A stretch of DNA of 64,000 nt from Agelaius tricolor (lineage: Eukaryota; Chordata; Aves; Passeriformes; Icteridae), in the NCBI GenBank assembly GCA_023055355.1, contig JALJCS010000035.1, positions 5,959,501-6,023,500 on the forward strand, given 5' to 3'. The notes below the pieces were generated by a model. That model searched no databases, was not told the DNA's origin, and saw nothing but the letters and a program-made list of their open reading frames with translations. Shown one piece after another: positions 12,562 to 24,000 of this stretch (position 1 is its first letter; every line of letters begins with the position of its first letter). The position numbers were made by a program, and so were the translations under genes.

Positions 12562-14123
12562 GTAATGTCCTCATGCTTGTGCCTTTGCTTTCTTTTCAAG
12601 TTTTAGGACCTCCAGATCCTGGAATCTGATTTCTGAGGTGGACAGCAATACCTTGACAGAAGTGGTATGGGAAAAAAGTGGGGCAAAATATTAGGTCTTC
12701 TTATTTTTTTACTTTTTTTGTTTCCGTAGCCATGGTGCAATTAAATACAGCAAACCCTCTAAATGAAGGGCTTAAATGAAAAGCATTGTTAGCATTAATG
12801 CAGAAGTGGGAATTGAGGTGTGAGTCAGGCACTGCGGATGGGATCACTGCTATGACAGTCTCTTTGAAACAGTTTTCGCTGTGTTTGTCATCCAGATTAA
12901 AGGCCCCTCCTGAAAACTTACACAGGCTGGTACGAGATTAGTGACACAATTATCTTTTTTCATGGTATGCATTCATGGAGTTCTTCCAATTTCCAGCCCT
13001 GCAATGCTCTGCGTATTTTAAAGTACATGATTTCTGGTCTCTGCCATCTGCTTTGTCGCAATGGGAGCTTCCACAAGACATCCTGCATTGCTGGAGGCTT
13101 TGAGGGGGCATGTAGGCTCGAGCTCAACCTTTTTTTCCATCCTACTGCCAATCCAACTGTCCAGCTTGGTGTGGGTGTGCAGGGGTACACCTAGTATCCC
13201 TCAGAGTGGGGGACCTGTGATGCTCACCTGCTCCTTGCAGAAGTTTTCCAGCTGTTCAAGAACACCCATAAGGGGAGGGGACCCCTATACCCTGACTGGG
13301 GCATTGGTTGGAGGGGTAAATACAACCTAAAACTCCTCACTGGGGTCTGCTTATATGGGCTGTGCTTCTACACACTATCTCTGATTTTTTAAAGCATTCT
13401 GGGGTGAATAAATATTTGAGTTTTGTTGCATGTGTATTATGATATCCTGCAACCCTATGAACAGAACAGTTTTTATTATCATTATTATTTTTGAAGTTTG
13501 GAGTTAAATTAATGGAGTCATACCAGGACATAGCAAGAATAATTTTTTTCTTTTGTATCGTGTCTTTCTCTCCATGATGGTACTTTGTTTTTTAATTGTT
13601 ATTGTTGTAGCTGTTTCTGTCTGTAAATGTCCCCCACCATTCAGTCAAAGGGACAATCGCTGCTGGGTTCTCTCAAAGAGCAAAATGTTCCTTTGCTCAG
13701 TCTCTCAAAAATGTTCCCTTGCCCAAGTGAGAAGAGGTACAAAGCTCCTTGTCTGTTCCTGGTGACAGCTTCGAAACCCAAACTTTGTTCAGTCTGGCAA
13801 ATTGATCTTTGAAGGTCACCAGCACAGGAGATCACCTGAATCTCTGCATCTACTATGCAGAGAAAGGGATACAGCCTTTAAATGCAACAGCCCATTTGCC
13901 AGCCCCTGGCCCTTAAGGGAGGCTGACTCCTCTGCTCCTTGGCTCAATCTGGTTTACCATGCAGGAGCATGCTCCTGCTCCACCACTGCAGCATGATTCT
14001 TTCTGGGCAGCAAATTATCCCTTGCCTTGTGGCCAGCTGTGCCATGGTGCAAAGTCATGTTCTAGCTTAATGCGTTGTGGTTTTATTCCAGTAATGATGT
14101 CCTTGAGGGTATGGCTACCCTGG

Positions 14124-14153
14124 AGGCACTTCCCTGGAGTCAGGGAAGTGCCT
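14124..14153. repeat. Perfect 13-bp inverted repeat with 4-nt loop
   Basis: The left arm AGGCACTTCCCTG (14124-14136) and right arm CAGGGAAGTGCCT (14141-14153) are exact reverse complements separated by GAGT. Pairing stops immediately outside the arms, so it is a short isolated hairpin rather than a long miRNA-type precursor. Confidence 0.9.
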
Positions 14154-15130
14154 GCAGCACTCCTCAAATTTGCTCTTGGCTGTTTTCTGCAGCAGGGCTG
14201 CCCCATCAACTGCCCCCATGTCTCCACTGCCAGAGCAGCACTGGGCTTGTCCAAGCCAGCTCCAGGATATCTGTGTAAGCTGAAATGTGTTGTGTAAATG
14301 AGGGAGGAACCTTGGATTTGGGACAGCACCAGGACAGCCTGAAGCCAGTGATGCCCATGCCAGTACTGAGGCAAGCATAGGGACCAGGAACCAGTGCAGC
14401 CCCCAAATACCAAACCCGGATTGTCAGTTCTGCTCTGCCCTGATAATTTTAACAAACTCACACCATATATCTATAATTTGTCACTCTGATTATATTGCTA
14501 TTTTATATCTCCGGCTTTAATGATAGCTTTTTAATAATAATCTTCCTTCCACATCCTTGTTATTCTGAGTTCTCTACATTCATCCAGTAAGGTGCAATGG
14601 CGCCAAGAGAGCCCTTGGCTCAACCCAGGTTTCCTGCAGCAGACTGGGAGCGAATGTCTCTGGAGGTCAGGCCCCAGTCTGGCCTTGCTGGTTTATGTTT
14701 ATTCAGCTTTGCTGGTGTGTAGCTTTGTGAACAGATCACATTCTGGTTTTTGCAAGCCAGCACAGAGGATCCTCTCCTAAGCAGAATTAATAGAGATCAT
14801 CTCTCGCTGTAAACAAACCCCAGCGTCTACTGCCCGTGTCTGCACTTGACTCTTCTGAGTTGAGTTTGTTGGTTTTTTTTTCCACATTCTCCTTCAGATT
14901 TCTGGGCTGAAACACAAGCCTGGGGCTGCTGCCTTTATCTCCCTGGTCCTTGAGTACCTTTCCTCAATCCACAAGCACGTCGTTAATTTTAGTGCATGGC
15001 TTTGCAGCCCCAGTTGCCAGGCAGCAGATGACTATAAGCAGCTGAAAAACTAAAAGGGCCTCTTCCAAACTTTAAATACAGAGCAATATATGTTGCAGGA
15101 TTGAGGTGGAAGGGGTTTTCCCCCCATTTT

Positions 15131-15170
15131 TTCCTTTAATTTGGAATTGATTCCTTTAATTTGGAATGTT
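15131..15170. repeat. 20-bp tandem duplication
   Basis: Two adjacent 20-nt units both begin TTCCTTTAATTTGGAAT and differ only in their last three bases. It is intronic, with no sign of function. Confidence 0.85.
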
Positions 15171-15588
15171 TCATTTAACCAGCTTCTCTCATGACTGTGC
15201 AAAAGGCACAGGCAGGACTTTTTGCCATGTGGTTATTTTTGACTGCACATTCCCTGATTGAATTGGACCCTGGTGTTGATGCGGGGAAGGTGAGCAGTGG
15301 ACTCCGTTTGATTGAGCTGCTAACTGGAAATTACTGCGTGACCACTCTGGTGCCTGCCTTGGAGACTTCTCTCTGAAGCAAGGAATGACTCCTCTTAGTC
15401 AGGCATAAAGCTCCTCTCCTGAGGGAATTCTTAATAGTGTTATCTCCAAGGTGTATTCTTCCATTGGTAATCCTCCCAGTTTGTGTCCTGTTGTGCCCAT
15501 CCGTCCTCACCTGTGGGTTTGATCCTTTCTGTCCTTTGTGGCCTGCTCTCTCCCTGGCACCCCAGGTCCCCCAGCCTCTCCATCCTGC

Positions 15589-15621
15589 AGGATGCTACTT
15601 GCTCTCTAGAGGTAGCATCCT
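15589..15621. repeat. 10-bp inverted repeat with 13-nt loop
   Basis: AGGATGCTAC (15589-15598) and GTAGCATCCT (15612-15621) are exact reverse complements. A short stem of this size is only weakly surprising in 64 kb. Confidence 0.7.
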
Positions 15622-16762
15622 TGGGGAAATACAGATGTTCAACTTCTTCTGAGCTTTCACCAAAGGGAACAGTCCCTCCTCCTGCAGGGGAGATTTTGGA
15701 TGGTGTTTTTCTTGCACCCCATGCCTATTGCATTCCTATCAGTTTCAGTGGGATTTTCCTTGTGAAAGGAAAATTTCCATCTTTTCCCTTTCAATGGCTT
15801 TTCCATGTCTCTCTCTGTTACAAGCAAAGACTTTAAGTTAAGTGTCCATCACATTGCAGGCAAGTCCTTAAACTCTTCATTCCAGCCTAGGAGTTTTGTA
15901 ACAATTTAGCAATCAGAAAAAAGATCCATTGCTGTGTAGGCAAGAAATTCAGCTGGTGGGATAAATTGTGCCCTACTGCTTCAGCATGGAACCTCTTGTT
16001 GCCCTATGGGACAGGACCAGGCACTGCCACACTGCTGAAAAATGCTGAGGAATACTGAGAGAGCCACCCCTGAGCAAGGGGAAACACAACAAGGTGAAAA
16101 ATGATGTCAGTTTTCCAAATGGGCAGGGAAAGGTGGCTTCTGGTGCTGTGAAATGTTGGGGTCATGGGTGTTGCAAAATTTCCCAGGATGGGGCTGTGCC
16201 CCCCTGGCTGCAGACCTCTGATTTAAACTGCTGGTTCAAATGGGTGTTTCCACTAACAGGACTGAGCATGGATCTGAACTCACAGCAGACTGTGTCTCTC
16301 CTGAAACTAGGTATTTCACCTGCAAGAGCACTGATATTATGTTAATCAAACATTCATTAAAAGCCTCCATTGCTGCTTAATGAAGGCGTAATAAATAAAG
16401 ATGCTATTATACAGCTGCAAAAAAATCATGTTTTCAATAATTAGCTGGTGTTTCATTAGCACAATTATCACTTAGGAGCTGAAGCAAGCTCTGTTCTAAA
16501 CACTTAATTTAAAGGGTGTAAGGCTAGTCCCTTCAAAGGGCTTCTTTCTACCTTAGATCCCACTCTCTCCCTGTGCTGAGTGGAATGGATCCAGTGCCTG
16601 GCTCTCCATTGTAGCCACACACTGCCCTCCTCCCCCTTCCCCTCTGCTTCCCTGCCTCTTCTCCTGTGTTTTTTGATTCCCCACTCAGTCCTGCTGTTGA
16701 AACTGAAAATTGAACCCCACCTTCCCCTTCCTCCCTCTTCCTTCCCCCCATTTCTCCTTCAG

Positions 16763-16831
16763 GAGATCTCCAAGCGAGAAGAAGCGAGTGGGCAGTTAAG
16801 CTGTATTCAGCTGCCTGTCGACTCGTCGGGG
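16763..16831 (+). CDS. CACNA1G: Exon 14: start of II-III linker
   Basis: A 69-nt exon of exactly 23 codons, EISKREEASGQL then [11 protein letters not shown], immediately after IIS6. It is the membrane-proximal cytoplasmic start of the II-III linker and aligns with [20 protein letters not shown] of human Cav3.1 (recalled). Both ends are phase 0, so skipping it would leave the frame intact, which makes it a possible cassette. The acceptor follows a long C/T tract and the donor is GTACGT. Confidence 0.95.
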
Positions 16832-19593
16832 GTACGTACAGCACATCCCACCGCCACTGTGCTTGTCTCTCTTGTGGTGCCTGGTCACACACTGTGGTGC
16901 TGTTCTCATAGTAGCTGTCATTCTTTTGGGGTCTATTTGAGTGTTTTGGAAGTGGTTTTTTTTGGGTTTTTTGTTCCTTTTTGTCACCCTCATTGTTGAG
17001 TCAGCCCTGATTTTAAGTCCCTTCCTTCTCTGAGGGACCCAGGTAAATTAAGGTGGGTGCTTTGAAGTGGCTGATGTGGCTCCAGCCAAGAGGTCCCGTT
17101 GACCCCTTTCTGGATGCCTGCCCTGGGGAAGGCTCCCCAAGAGACTGTCACAGCCTCTTCATGGCACAGTCACATCCCAGGGACCTCCCTGAGGATGTGG
17201 ATGGTGTTGCTGATTGCAGGGCATGCGTGCCGAGGCTCCCTCATGCAGGTGGGGGAGGATGCCTAGGAGTGAAGGGACCTGGAATCAAACCTGTTTTGAT
17301 AGGTGTGTGTGTTGATGTGTGTGTGGGAGTCCTGTGCTCTGCAGGACAGGGTAAGACAGCAGCAGTTGCACTGTGGGAATGCTGAGATTGCCAGCACAGT
17401 GCTACATTACAGGATGTGAAATGATCCTGTTCAGGTCCGAGGAAGCTGTGGATCTCTGAAGCACAGCACACCACAAACCTCACCCTTCTGCCAAACTCAT
17501 CTCTCTTTTTACCACTCACTTCCCTTTCTTTTGTCTTTTCCAAGAAGCCTGGCTTTTTCCTCAGCCCAAAAGCCCTTTCCCCTTGTATCCCAGTGTGTCA
17601 GTCCCTTTTGGTACAAGCTGGTTTAGCTGTCATACTGCCTGGCCCAGCTTGACATTATCTCATTTCCCAAAAGGATTTTAACTCCCTGTTCTCTCATAAC
17701 CCCTTTTCTATCCAGAAAGGCAAACTGGGAGTGCAAGAACAGGTAACGGGCAGCAGCACCAGCTGTGAGATGTTTGCCTGCACCGTCCCGAGTCTGGCAC
17801 GTGATGTTTGGGAGGGGATGCTCACTGCCCTCCAGACATGGGGTTTGGTGCTGGGGAAGGGGGTGGGAAATCGCCACATAGCTCTGCTTTTCCGTCTTGG
17901 CACACATCTCATTGTGCCCCCTTAAAACTTTCCTTAGGGCTGTTGAAGAGCACTCCAGGAATACAAATAATGTGAAATTCTTCCCAGTATTTATTTATTT
18001 TTAATAACCCATCAGGGAGAATGAGTAATTCCTGGCAGGCCTGCTGACAGGCTGAGCTGGGAGCCTCTGTGGGGAGCATACCTGGAGCCAGCTGGAGCCC
18101 CTGCTCACACAGAGACTGGATCTGGCTCCAGCAAAGCTCAAGCCAGGCTGACTTTACTGCTCCCCCTTGCAAGGTGTATTCCTGACCTTCTCAGACTGCA
18201 TCCTGCAGGAGGAGCTTCCCTGAAAAGCACAAAAGTCCTGAATCCTTAGGGTATTTTTGAGCCAACACTTCATGTCACACTCTCTTTTGCCTTAAAAATA
18301 TCTTTGAGTGTCCAGCCTGCCTGGAAAAAATATCTTTAATAGTTTAGTGGCCCCACACTAAATATGGGAGGAGTATTGGGGCTCATCCCTCTGGGGTGCT
18401 ACTTAATAATGAGGTATGGGGCACTGACATGTGTTGGATTCATCTCTTCCTTCTGTCCCAGGCTGGGGTCCTTCTGAGATTTTGCAATCAATGGGTACCC
18501 TAGCACCAAACCTCAGCAGTGCTGGCCAGGGCTCCTGTGGACGCAGCTTAGCCTTGGTGGGGTTTTCTGGGGCTCCTGGGCTCTCCCTGCTGAAGTGAGG
18601 ATCTGCTTGGCTTTTCCCATCCCAGCATCTCCCCCCACCTTCCCACCTCTTCTCCATTGTGTCAGGGCTTGGTGCCCTTTGCCAGAGCAGTGGTTTCAGC
18701 CATGAATCCTCCTCTTTTTGGATGGCTATCAGTCCTTCTGGCAAGCACCTCTGCCCCTCTTAGGTGTATGCTAACTATACCACACCCTAAGTGCCTTTTT
18801 GCAGTGCCAATGGACAGAATCAGGGTCTGTGCCACAAGACGGAGCAAGAACCCAGGCACCACTCAGAGAACAATGATCAACATCATCTTCCTCTACCTGA
18901 GGATGGGTACCTGTCAGAGGAGACAGGCCTCGCTCAACCACCAATGTTTGAAATGATACAGCAGAACTTAAACTTCCCAAATGATCCAGCATAAATCCCC
19001 AAAACTCCTGCTCCTCTTGTGTGTGGCAGCTGGGAGGGAAAGGGTCCCTCATGGCAGTCGATGTTGGGTTCTGCCACCTGGATCCTCTCTATGCTGATGG
19101 GGCGTCCATGGACACGTCATGTTTTTCATGTTGGGAGTTTGGGGTCTGTTGTGCCCTTTCTGAACCCTGGATTGCTCCAGCAAAGCATCACTGGAAAGAG
19201 CCACACCCAGAGACTTTTAGGTGTATAAATTCAGAGAGATTAGTAGGATCATCTTCTGTCCGCAAATTGTTCATCAATATTGGTCCTTCCCTGACATCTG
19301 CCACATACACAATTCCAGCATCAAAAATTAAGCAATAGTTTGGTTTTTCTCCTGATCCCTTTCTGGGACCGTGTTCAGAGCCAGAGGCAATCCATCTTCC
19401 TGATAGGAGGTTAATTAGTCTGTGGTATAAACCTGTGCATGCATCATTTTGTGGAAGGTGATGTTGCATCGTGGTACCAAGTTCAGTGGATCTGTAAGGT
19501 GTGGTGTTGGACACGGGAATCCATATTTGCAGAGGGCTGTCTGTGCACTGTGGCCCCTCAGCTTCCTTGCTGAAGCCTTCTGTTTTGCTCCAG
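16832..19593 (+). other. Intron 14 (2.8 kb)
   Basis: Donor GTACGT and acceptor TTTGCTCCAG. It contains a short TG-rich run near 17301-17325. A minus-strand open frame of 224 codons (19188-19862) overlaps its 3' end and exon 15; I could not assign it to a family. No further exon was recognised. Confidence 0.8.
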
Positions 19594-19687
19594 GGTGATG
19601 CTTCCAAGTCTGATTCCGAGGGGGATCTCTTCCCCCACAGCCTGGAAGAGGAGGGAGAACCTAAGAAAAACTTGTCAAATCCAGCCT
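19594..19687 (+). CDS. CACNA1G: Exon 15: II-III linker, acidic serine segment
   Basis: The exon encodes GDASKSDSEGDLFPHS and LEEEGEPKKNLSNPA, plus one base of a split Leu codon. It aligns with human [25 protein letters not shown] (recalled), an acidic, serine-rich cytoplasmic stretch with casein-kinase-like SDSEGD sites. The start is phase 0 after CTCCAG and the end is T|GTGAGT, giving a Leu when joined to TG of the next exon. The region diverges faster than the membrane segments, yet length and charge are kept. Confidence 0.95.
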
Positions 19688-20264
19688 GTGAGTAATAACC
19701 CTGGAAGGACAGGGCCTTCCACAGAAATCTTGCTTTGCCATGAAAACAGTGTGTCCAAAAGGAAACCCCCTCCTGGAGGGAATGCTGTAGTCCCAGTTGT
19801 GTCATGCTTGACTTTGCAGCAGGCTTGGGGTGGGATTGTGGGATGCAGGCAGGGAGAGACATGATTGCATTTGAACTGTTAATTTCCCCATTAAGCCCGA
19901 GGACTGGGCTTGAGGGGTGTCTCTGCTGGAGGAGTTTGGAGAAAGAGGATGGAGGGGGTGGGCAGGAGGTTCCCAGGGCTGGAGTTGGTGGGTGTTAATT
20001 GGCGGTTGAGGGGGCAGCAGGTGACATTTTGGGTGTGCTGTCCTCTACCATTGTTACCTGATCCCATTGACACCTGATCCCATTCCTGTTTGACATCCCC
20101 CTGCTGGGCTGAACGACCCAATTCTCCAGAAGGGCTTTTTGGCCCATATCTCCCTGATGCTCAGAGCAGAGCCTTCCCTGCGCATCAGCTTTGCCTGCCC
20201 ACGAGCAGGCTGTAGGTGTTCCCCCTTGAGGTGTGACGCCTAAAAACCCGCTTGTGTCTTCCAG
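19688..20264 (+). other. Intron 15 (577 nt)
   Basis: Donor GTGAGT and acceptor TGTGTCTTCCAG. A 16-bp tandem duplication (ACCTGATCCCATTGAC and near-copy) sits at 20056-20087. Nothing else was recognised. Confidence 0.85.
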
Positions 20265-20452
20265 TGATGGCCCTGAGCGACCACCCGGAGCTGAAGAAGA
20301 GCCTGACCCCGCCGCTCATCATCCATACGGCCGCCACGCCCATGCCCATGCCCAAGAGCGCTGCGTTCGGGGACGCGGCGCAGGGCTACGAGTCCCGCCG
20401 GGCCAGCGGCGTCTCCATGGACCCCGCTGCCGCCCATGAGCTCAAGTCCCCG
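20265..20452 (+). CDS. CACNA1G: Exon 16: II-III linker
   Basis: After two bases that complete a split Leu, this exon encodes 62 codons: [40 protein letters not shown] and onward to AAHELKSP. Human Cav3.1 has the same [18 protein letters not shown] core and GAAHEMKSP ending (recalled). The ATG at 20267 is an internal methionine, not a translation start. The exon ends in phase 0 on CCG before donor GTACCC. Skipping it alone (188 nt) would shift the frame. Base composition is GC-rich and CpG-dense compared with the surrounding introns. Confidence 0.94.
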
Positions 20453-20581
20453 GTACCCGCATCACCTCCCCCTGCGGATGTTCAGCGCGTCCGTGGGGCT
20501 ATCCGTCCATCCAGCCGCCCCCGCCGGCCTGGGGCGGGTGGCACAGATCTGATGCGCTCCCTGTCGCTGTCCTTCCCACAG
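20453..20581 (+). other. Intron 16: 129 nt, stop-free and in frame
   Basis: Donor GTACCC and acceptor TCCTTCCCACAG. I call it an intron because removing it restores the human-like junction [16 protein letters not shown]. Its length is exactly 43 codons and the exon frame is open throughout, so retention would insert 43 Pro/Arg/Ser-rich residues into the II-III linker without truncation. Confidence 0.8.
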
Positions 20582-21028
20582 CCCAGCACCCGCAGCTCCC
20601 CGCACAGCCCCTGGCGTGCCAGCAGCTCCTGGAACAGCCGCCGCTCCAGCTGGAACAGCATCGGCCGGGCCCCCAGCCTCAAGCGCCGGGGTCAGAGCGG
20701 CGAGCGGAGGTCCCTCCTGTCCGGGGAGGGGAAGGAGAGCTCGGAGGAAGGGGACAGCTCGGATGAGGAGCACTCTAGCCGGGCCGGCAGCTTCAATGGC
20801 TCTTTGCCTCACCGCATGGAGTCGCTGGAAACGAAAGGGTCCTTTGACCTCCAGGATACTCTGCAGGTGCCTTCCCTGTATCGGACCAGCAGTATGCACA
20901 GCACCAGAACGTCTGTCTCTGAGCACCAGGACTGCAATGGGAGGACCTCTCCAGGTCTGCTGCTGCACCAGCTCCACCTTGATGAGCCCCACCAGGATGG
21001 TGATGACGGCGATGATGAAGGTAGCATG
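20582..21028 (+). CDS. CACNA1G: Exon 17: serine/arginine-rich II-III linker
   Basis: This is the largest exon in the window: 447 nt, 149 codons, phase 0 at both ends. It runs [37 protein letters not shown], then [14 protein letters not shown], an acidic [12 protein letters not shown] run, [18 protein letters not shown] and ends in an acidic [10 protein letters not shown]. The [11 protein letters not shown] and GRAPSLKRR motifs occur in this linker across T-type channels, and the later SEHQDCNG motif points to Cav3.1. There are many Ser-Pro and RxxS sites suited to kinase regulation (inference). Donor GTAAGG follows ATG at 21026-21028; read-through would stay open to a stop ending at 21253. 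Confidence 0.96.
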
Positions 21029-24000
21029 GTAAGGAAGTGCCACATGCTCATTTTGGGCTTTATGACTTGTCAAAACAAAGCTTGTCACTGTCTCAGGGGT
21101 GCACAAGTGAGTGCAAAAGATATTAGGTCTCACCATCACCACGAGACCAGACAAGAGTCACCCAGAAGGTCTCTAGGCAGTGGATGCTCTCAGAAATGGG
21201 ATTGGTATCTAAGTATTACATGCAGTATCAGATGGCTTATGATGGAGACATAAGGGCAAAACTGTCCAGATTCCACTAAATCATGCACAGTGAAGGCTGT
21301 TTGAAATATATGCCTTTATGGGTTAGTTTTTGTTTGGTTTTGTTGGTTTTTTTTTTAAAGCAAAACAGGTAAGTCTCCCTGCTTTCCAACTGTTATTCAG
21401 TTTTCTGCCCCCACACCAGCAGCAGAAAACTTCTATAGGCAAAGAAAGAGCATGGCTTGGTCCCCCACTCCCATGGCAGAATTAGTGCCATGGAGATGGT
21501 GGTAATTTCAGAGGCTCTGCATTAATTTCCATCTGAAGAGGCATTTCACTGACAAGTGTCTCTTTCACAGGCCTGAAAATTGTCATTTAGGAAATATAAG
21601 CTGAAAAGACTGCAAATGCAGGGAAGGGATCAGGGTTCCTAGTCCTTTTTTCAGATGGATGTTTGTATCTTAAATGGAAAAAAGGGGAATCTGGCTGCTT
21701 TTCCAAAGTTGTTTTCCTGACTGGCAGAATGGGGCTTGAGTTGGGCACAAGGGTGTCACAGTTCTGGCTATCATATGTGCATTGGGGCCAGTTTTGGAGT
21801 GTTCCCTGCTTGTCCCACGTTATCTCTTTGTTTGATTATACCTTGTTCCCAGATTTAAAAGTGTGATGGTCTGATGTGTCATCCCCAGGGGTGCCTGTTT
21901 CTTTTGGGGGAGTAGATGGGGTTTGGGTAGAGACGTGATGGTAGCAGGGGCTGTTCTGGGAACAGGAAAGCTGCAGATTTGGACATGATTTTACTCTTTT
22001 TCTCTGACTTTATTGAATGAAATTGGAATTGGGATCATGTGAAGGGGTGTGAAAGGTGGCATTGACTCCAGAGTCCTCTGTTCCTTACAGGAGGAGAAGG
22101 AGAGTTAGTGCTGGCAGAATGGAGTCACTCAGCCGTGAACTGCCTTTGCAAAAAGCCATTATCCCATTACATCTCCAGCGTGGATCCTCAGCCTTGATTT
22201 TTACTCATTGTCTTAACCTGCTTTTTACTTCCATAAAATAAATTGAATTTTTAAGAAAAGGAGCAGTAATTATTTTTGGAAAATGCCCCACTATTAGGAG
22301 TGTTGAAGAGACCATGCTCCTTATTGCTTGCTAGGGATTTTTTTTTCTCATGCTCCAACATCTGCTACTTTTCTAGCTCACCTGGTCCAATTATCCCACC
22401 AGTCCCTTCCTTTCCCCCCACCCAGGATCAAAAGGCAGCAATCCCCCTTGTGCTGGGCATGGTGTGATGAGATGTGTCCCTCCTCTCCCAGCCAGTGCTG
22501 ACAATGAACCGTTGAATAAGATTTTTAATTTTTATCATCTGTTTTTAGCATAAACCAAAGATCATCCTCTGTGTAATGAGGTCTGGCCATGGAGGGTATA
22601 ATCACCTTAATATCCTCCCATGTAATGGTCAGAAGCAAATGCCAAGGGGAAGAATTGTCAGAATAAGGGAAATAAATTGTGTCCTAGCCCATGGGATAGC
22701 CACAACTGGGATACCTGCAGCTAGCTGGTGCCTTTCCCATGCTCTGAAATATGTCTTCCCTGCAAATCAGTAAACCAGATGGATGAGAAGATATTGCTTA
22801 GATTAGAAAAACAAGTCCCCAGGTTGCAGGGCTTCCCTCCTGACATTTGGGGAGAAACTCTGCTCGTAAATTAGCCTTAACAAAGTTGGGGGATGGGGGA
22901 ATTGCATTTAAATTGAAAAAATGAAATACAAAACTACCCATGAACAAAAGAGGAGAAGAACTTGACTATTACTCAGATCAAAGTAATCCTAAATATGCCC
23001 TTCTACATCAAAGCTTTGCATCCCTCCTTACTGCCTGGATTTGATTGTCTCTGTGCAGAAATTAAAGGAAGAGCAAAGGCTTCATCTGGATTTCCCAGGC
23101 TACCCTTATATTAGTGAAGCTCTGCTGCCTTCGATGAATTTCTTTATTTCTTCGATGATTTTCTTTATTCTGAATTTCCGTCCCTCTGAGGGGATAAAAT
23201 CAGGCCCCTGACAGCTTCTCTCCTCAGAACTAGGAAACCAAGCGGCTGTTCTTTATTGCATCACTGCAGACAAGAAGTCTCTCGCAGAGAGAGTGATCCA
23301 CAGTTTTCTTGGGTTCACATGGCTGTGACCAGGATCAGGGGTCTGCTGCCAAGTCATTGTTGTTTCCACCTGCTGGATTTTAGATGCTTTTGGGTGCTTT
23401 CTACCAAAATTGCTCAGTGCTCACAGCTGAAAGTAAGGAAAATATTGAATATACAACCAATGTGTCCCTTCCTTTCCAAAACCTCACTGCATTTTACTAT
23501 TGCAGCTCCCTTTCCTTTGCCTATTCCACTTTTTACTTTGTGGTATATGGTCCAGCCACTCCCAAGCCCTCTCAGCCTGTCCCTGTTGCATATTAAAATT
23601 AAATAATCGGGTCTTAAGCATCTCTGTGCAGCTTCCAGCTTGCCTGGAGGTCCTCTGCTGCTCACAGAGCATTTTTCAGCAGTTCCCCCATCCTTATAAT
23701 AAATCTTTTATAAATCTAAACCTCGCCCTTTCTCTGAGGAGTGCATCAGTCATCTTTTATTGCCAACTGCTTTCATCCTACCGTCAGAAGTGCATTAATA
23801 TCTGAAATTCCTAAAAATAATCAAAATGTTAAAAGCAGCTATTTATCAACAGTTCTCATTGCTGTGGGATTGAAAGCCTTCATTCCCACTGCTGCCTGTT
23901 AGCACCCAGCATCTTCCAACATCTTGGCTCCTGCTGCCTCTCGTGAGGGATTTGGGTGGGCTTACCCAGGGAGATTTTGTCCAAGTCACTGGCAACTGAA

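Larger units (their letters stand above)
12562..16762 (+). other. Intron 13 (4.2 kb)
   Basis: Donor GTAATG and acceptor TTTCTCCTTCAG. Contents noted: a perfect 13-bp hairpin at 14124-14153, a 20-bp tandem duplication at 15131-15170, a 10-bp stem at 15589-15621, and an AT-rich TAAT-dense stretch at 16340-16490. A strongly pyrimidine-rich 150-nt tract (16615-16762) precedes exon 14. No additional exon was recognised. Confidence 0.85.
20265..20780 (+). other. CpG-dense intragenic block over exons 16-17
   Basis: The block from exon 16 through the first half of exon 17, including the 129-nt intron, is visibly richer in CG dinucleotides and overall GC than the rest of the window (for example GGGGACGCGGCGCAGGG near 20370). 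It may meet CpG-island criteria; I have not computed the ratio. Codon third positions in the exons are mostly G or C. Confidence 0.6.

Noticed and set aside
17295..17330. TG-rich run as a microsatellite or Z-DNA site
   Set aside because: Too short and interrupted to call.
20462..21154. 230-codon minus-strand frame
   Set aside because: Antisense to CpG-rich exon 17; Ala/Gly/Pro-rich composition is typical of shadows of GC-rich exons.
20252..21253. 333-codon single open frame starting with ATG, as a possible stand-alone or single-exon gene
   Set aside because: It is exons 16 and 17 of CACNA1G plus a stop-free 129-nt intron and intron read-through. The first codons are intronic and the ATG at 20252 precedes the acceptor.
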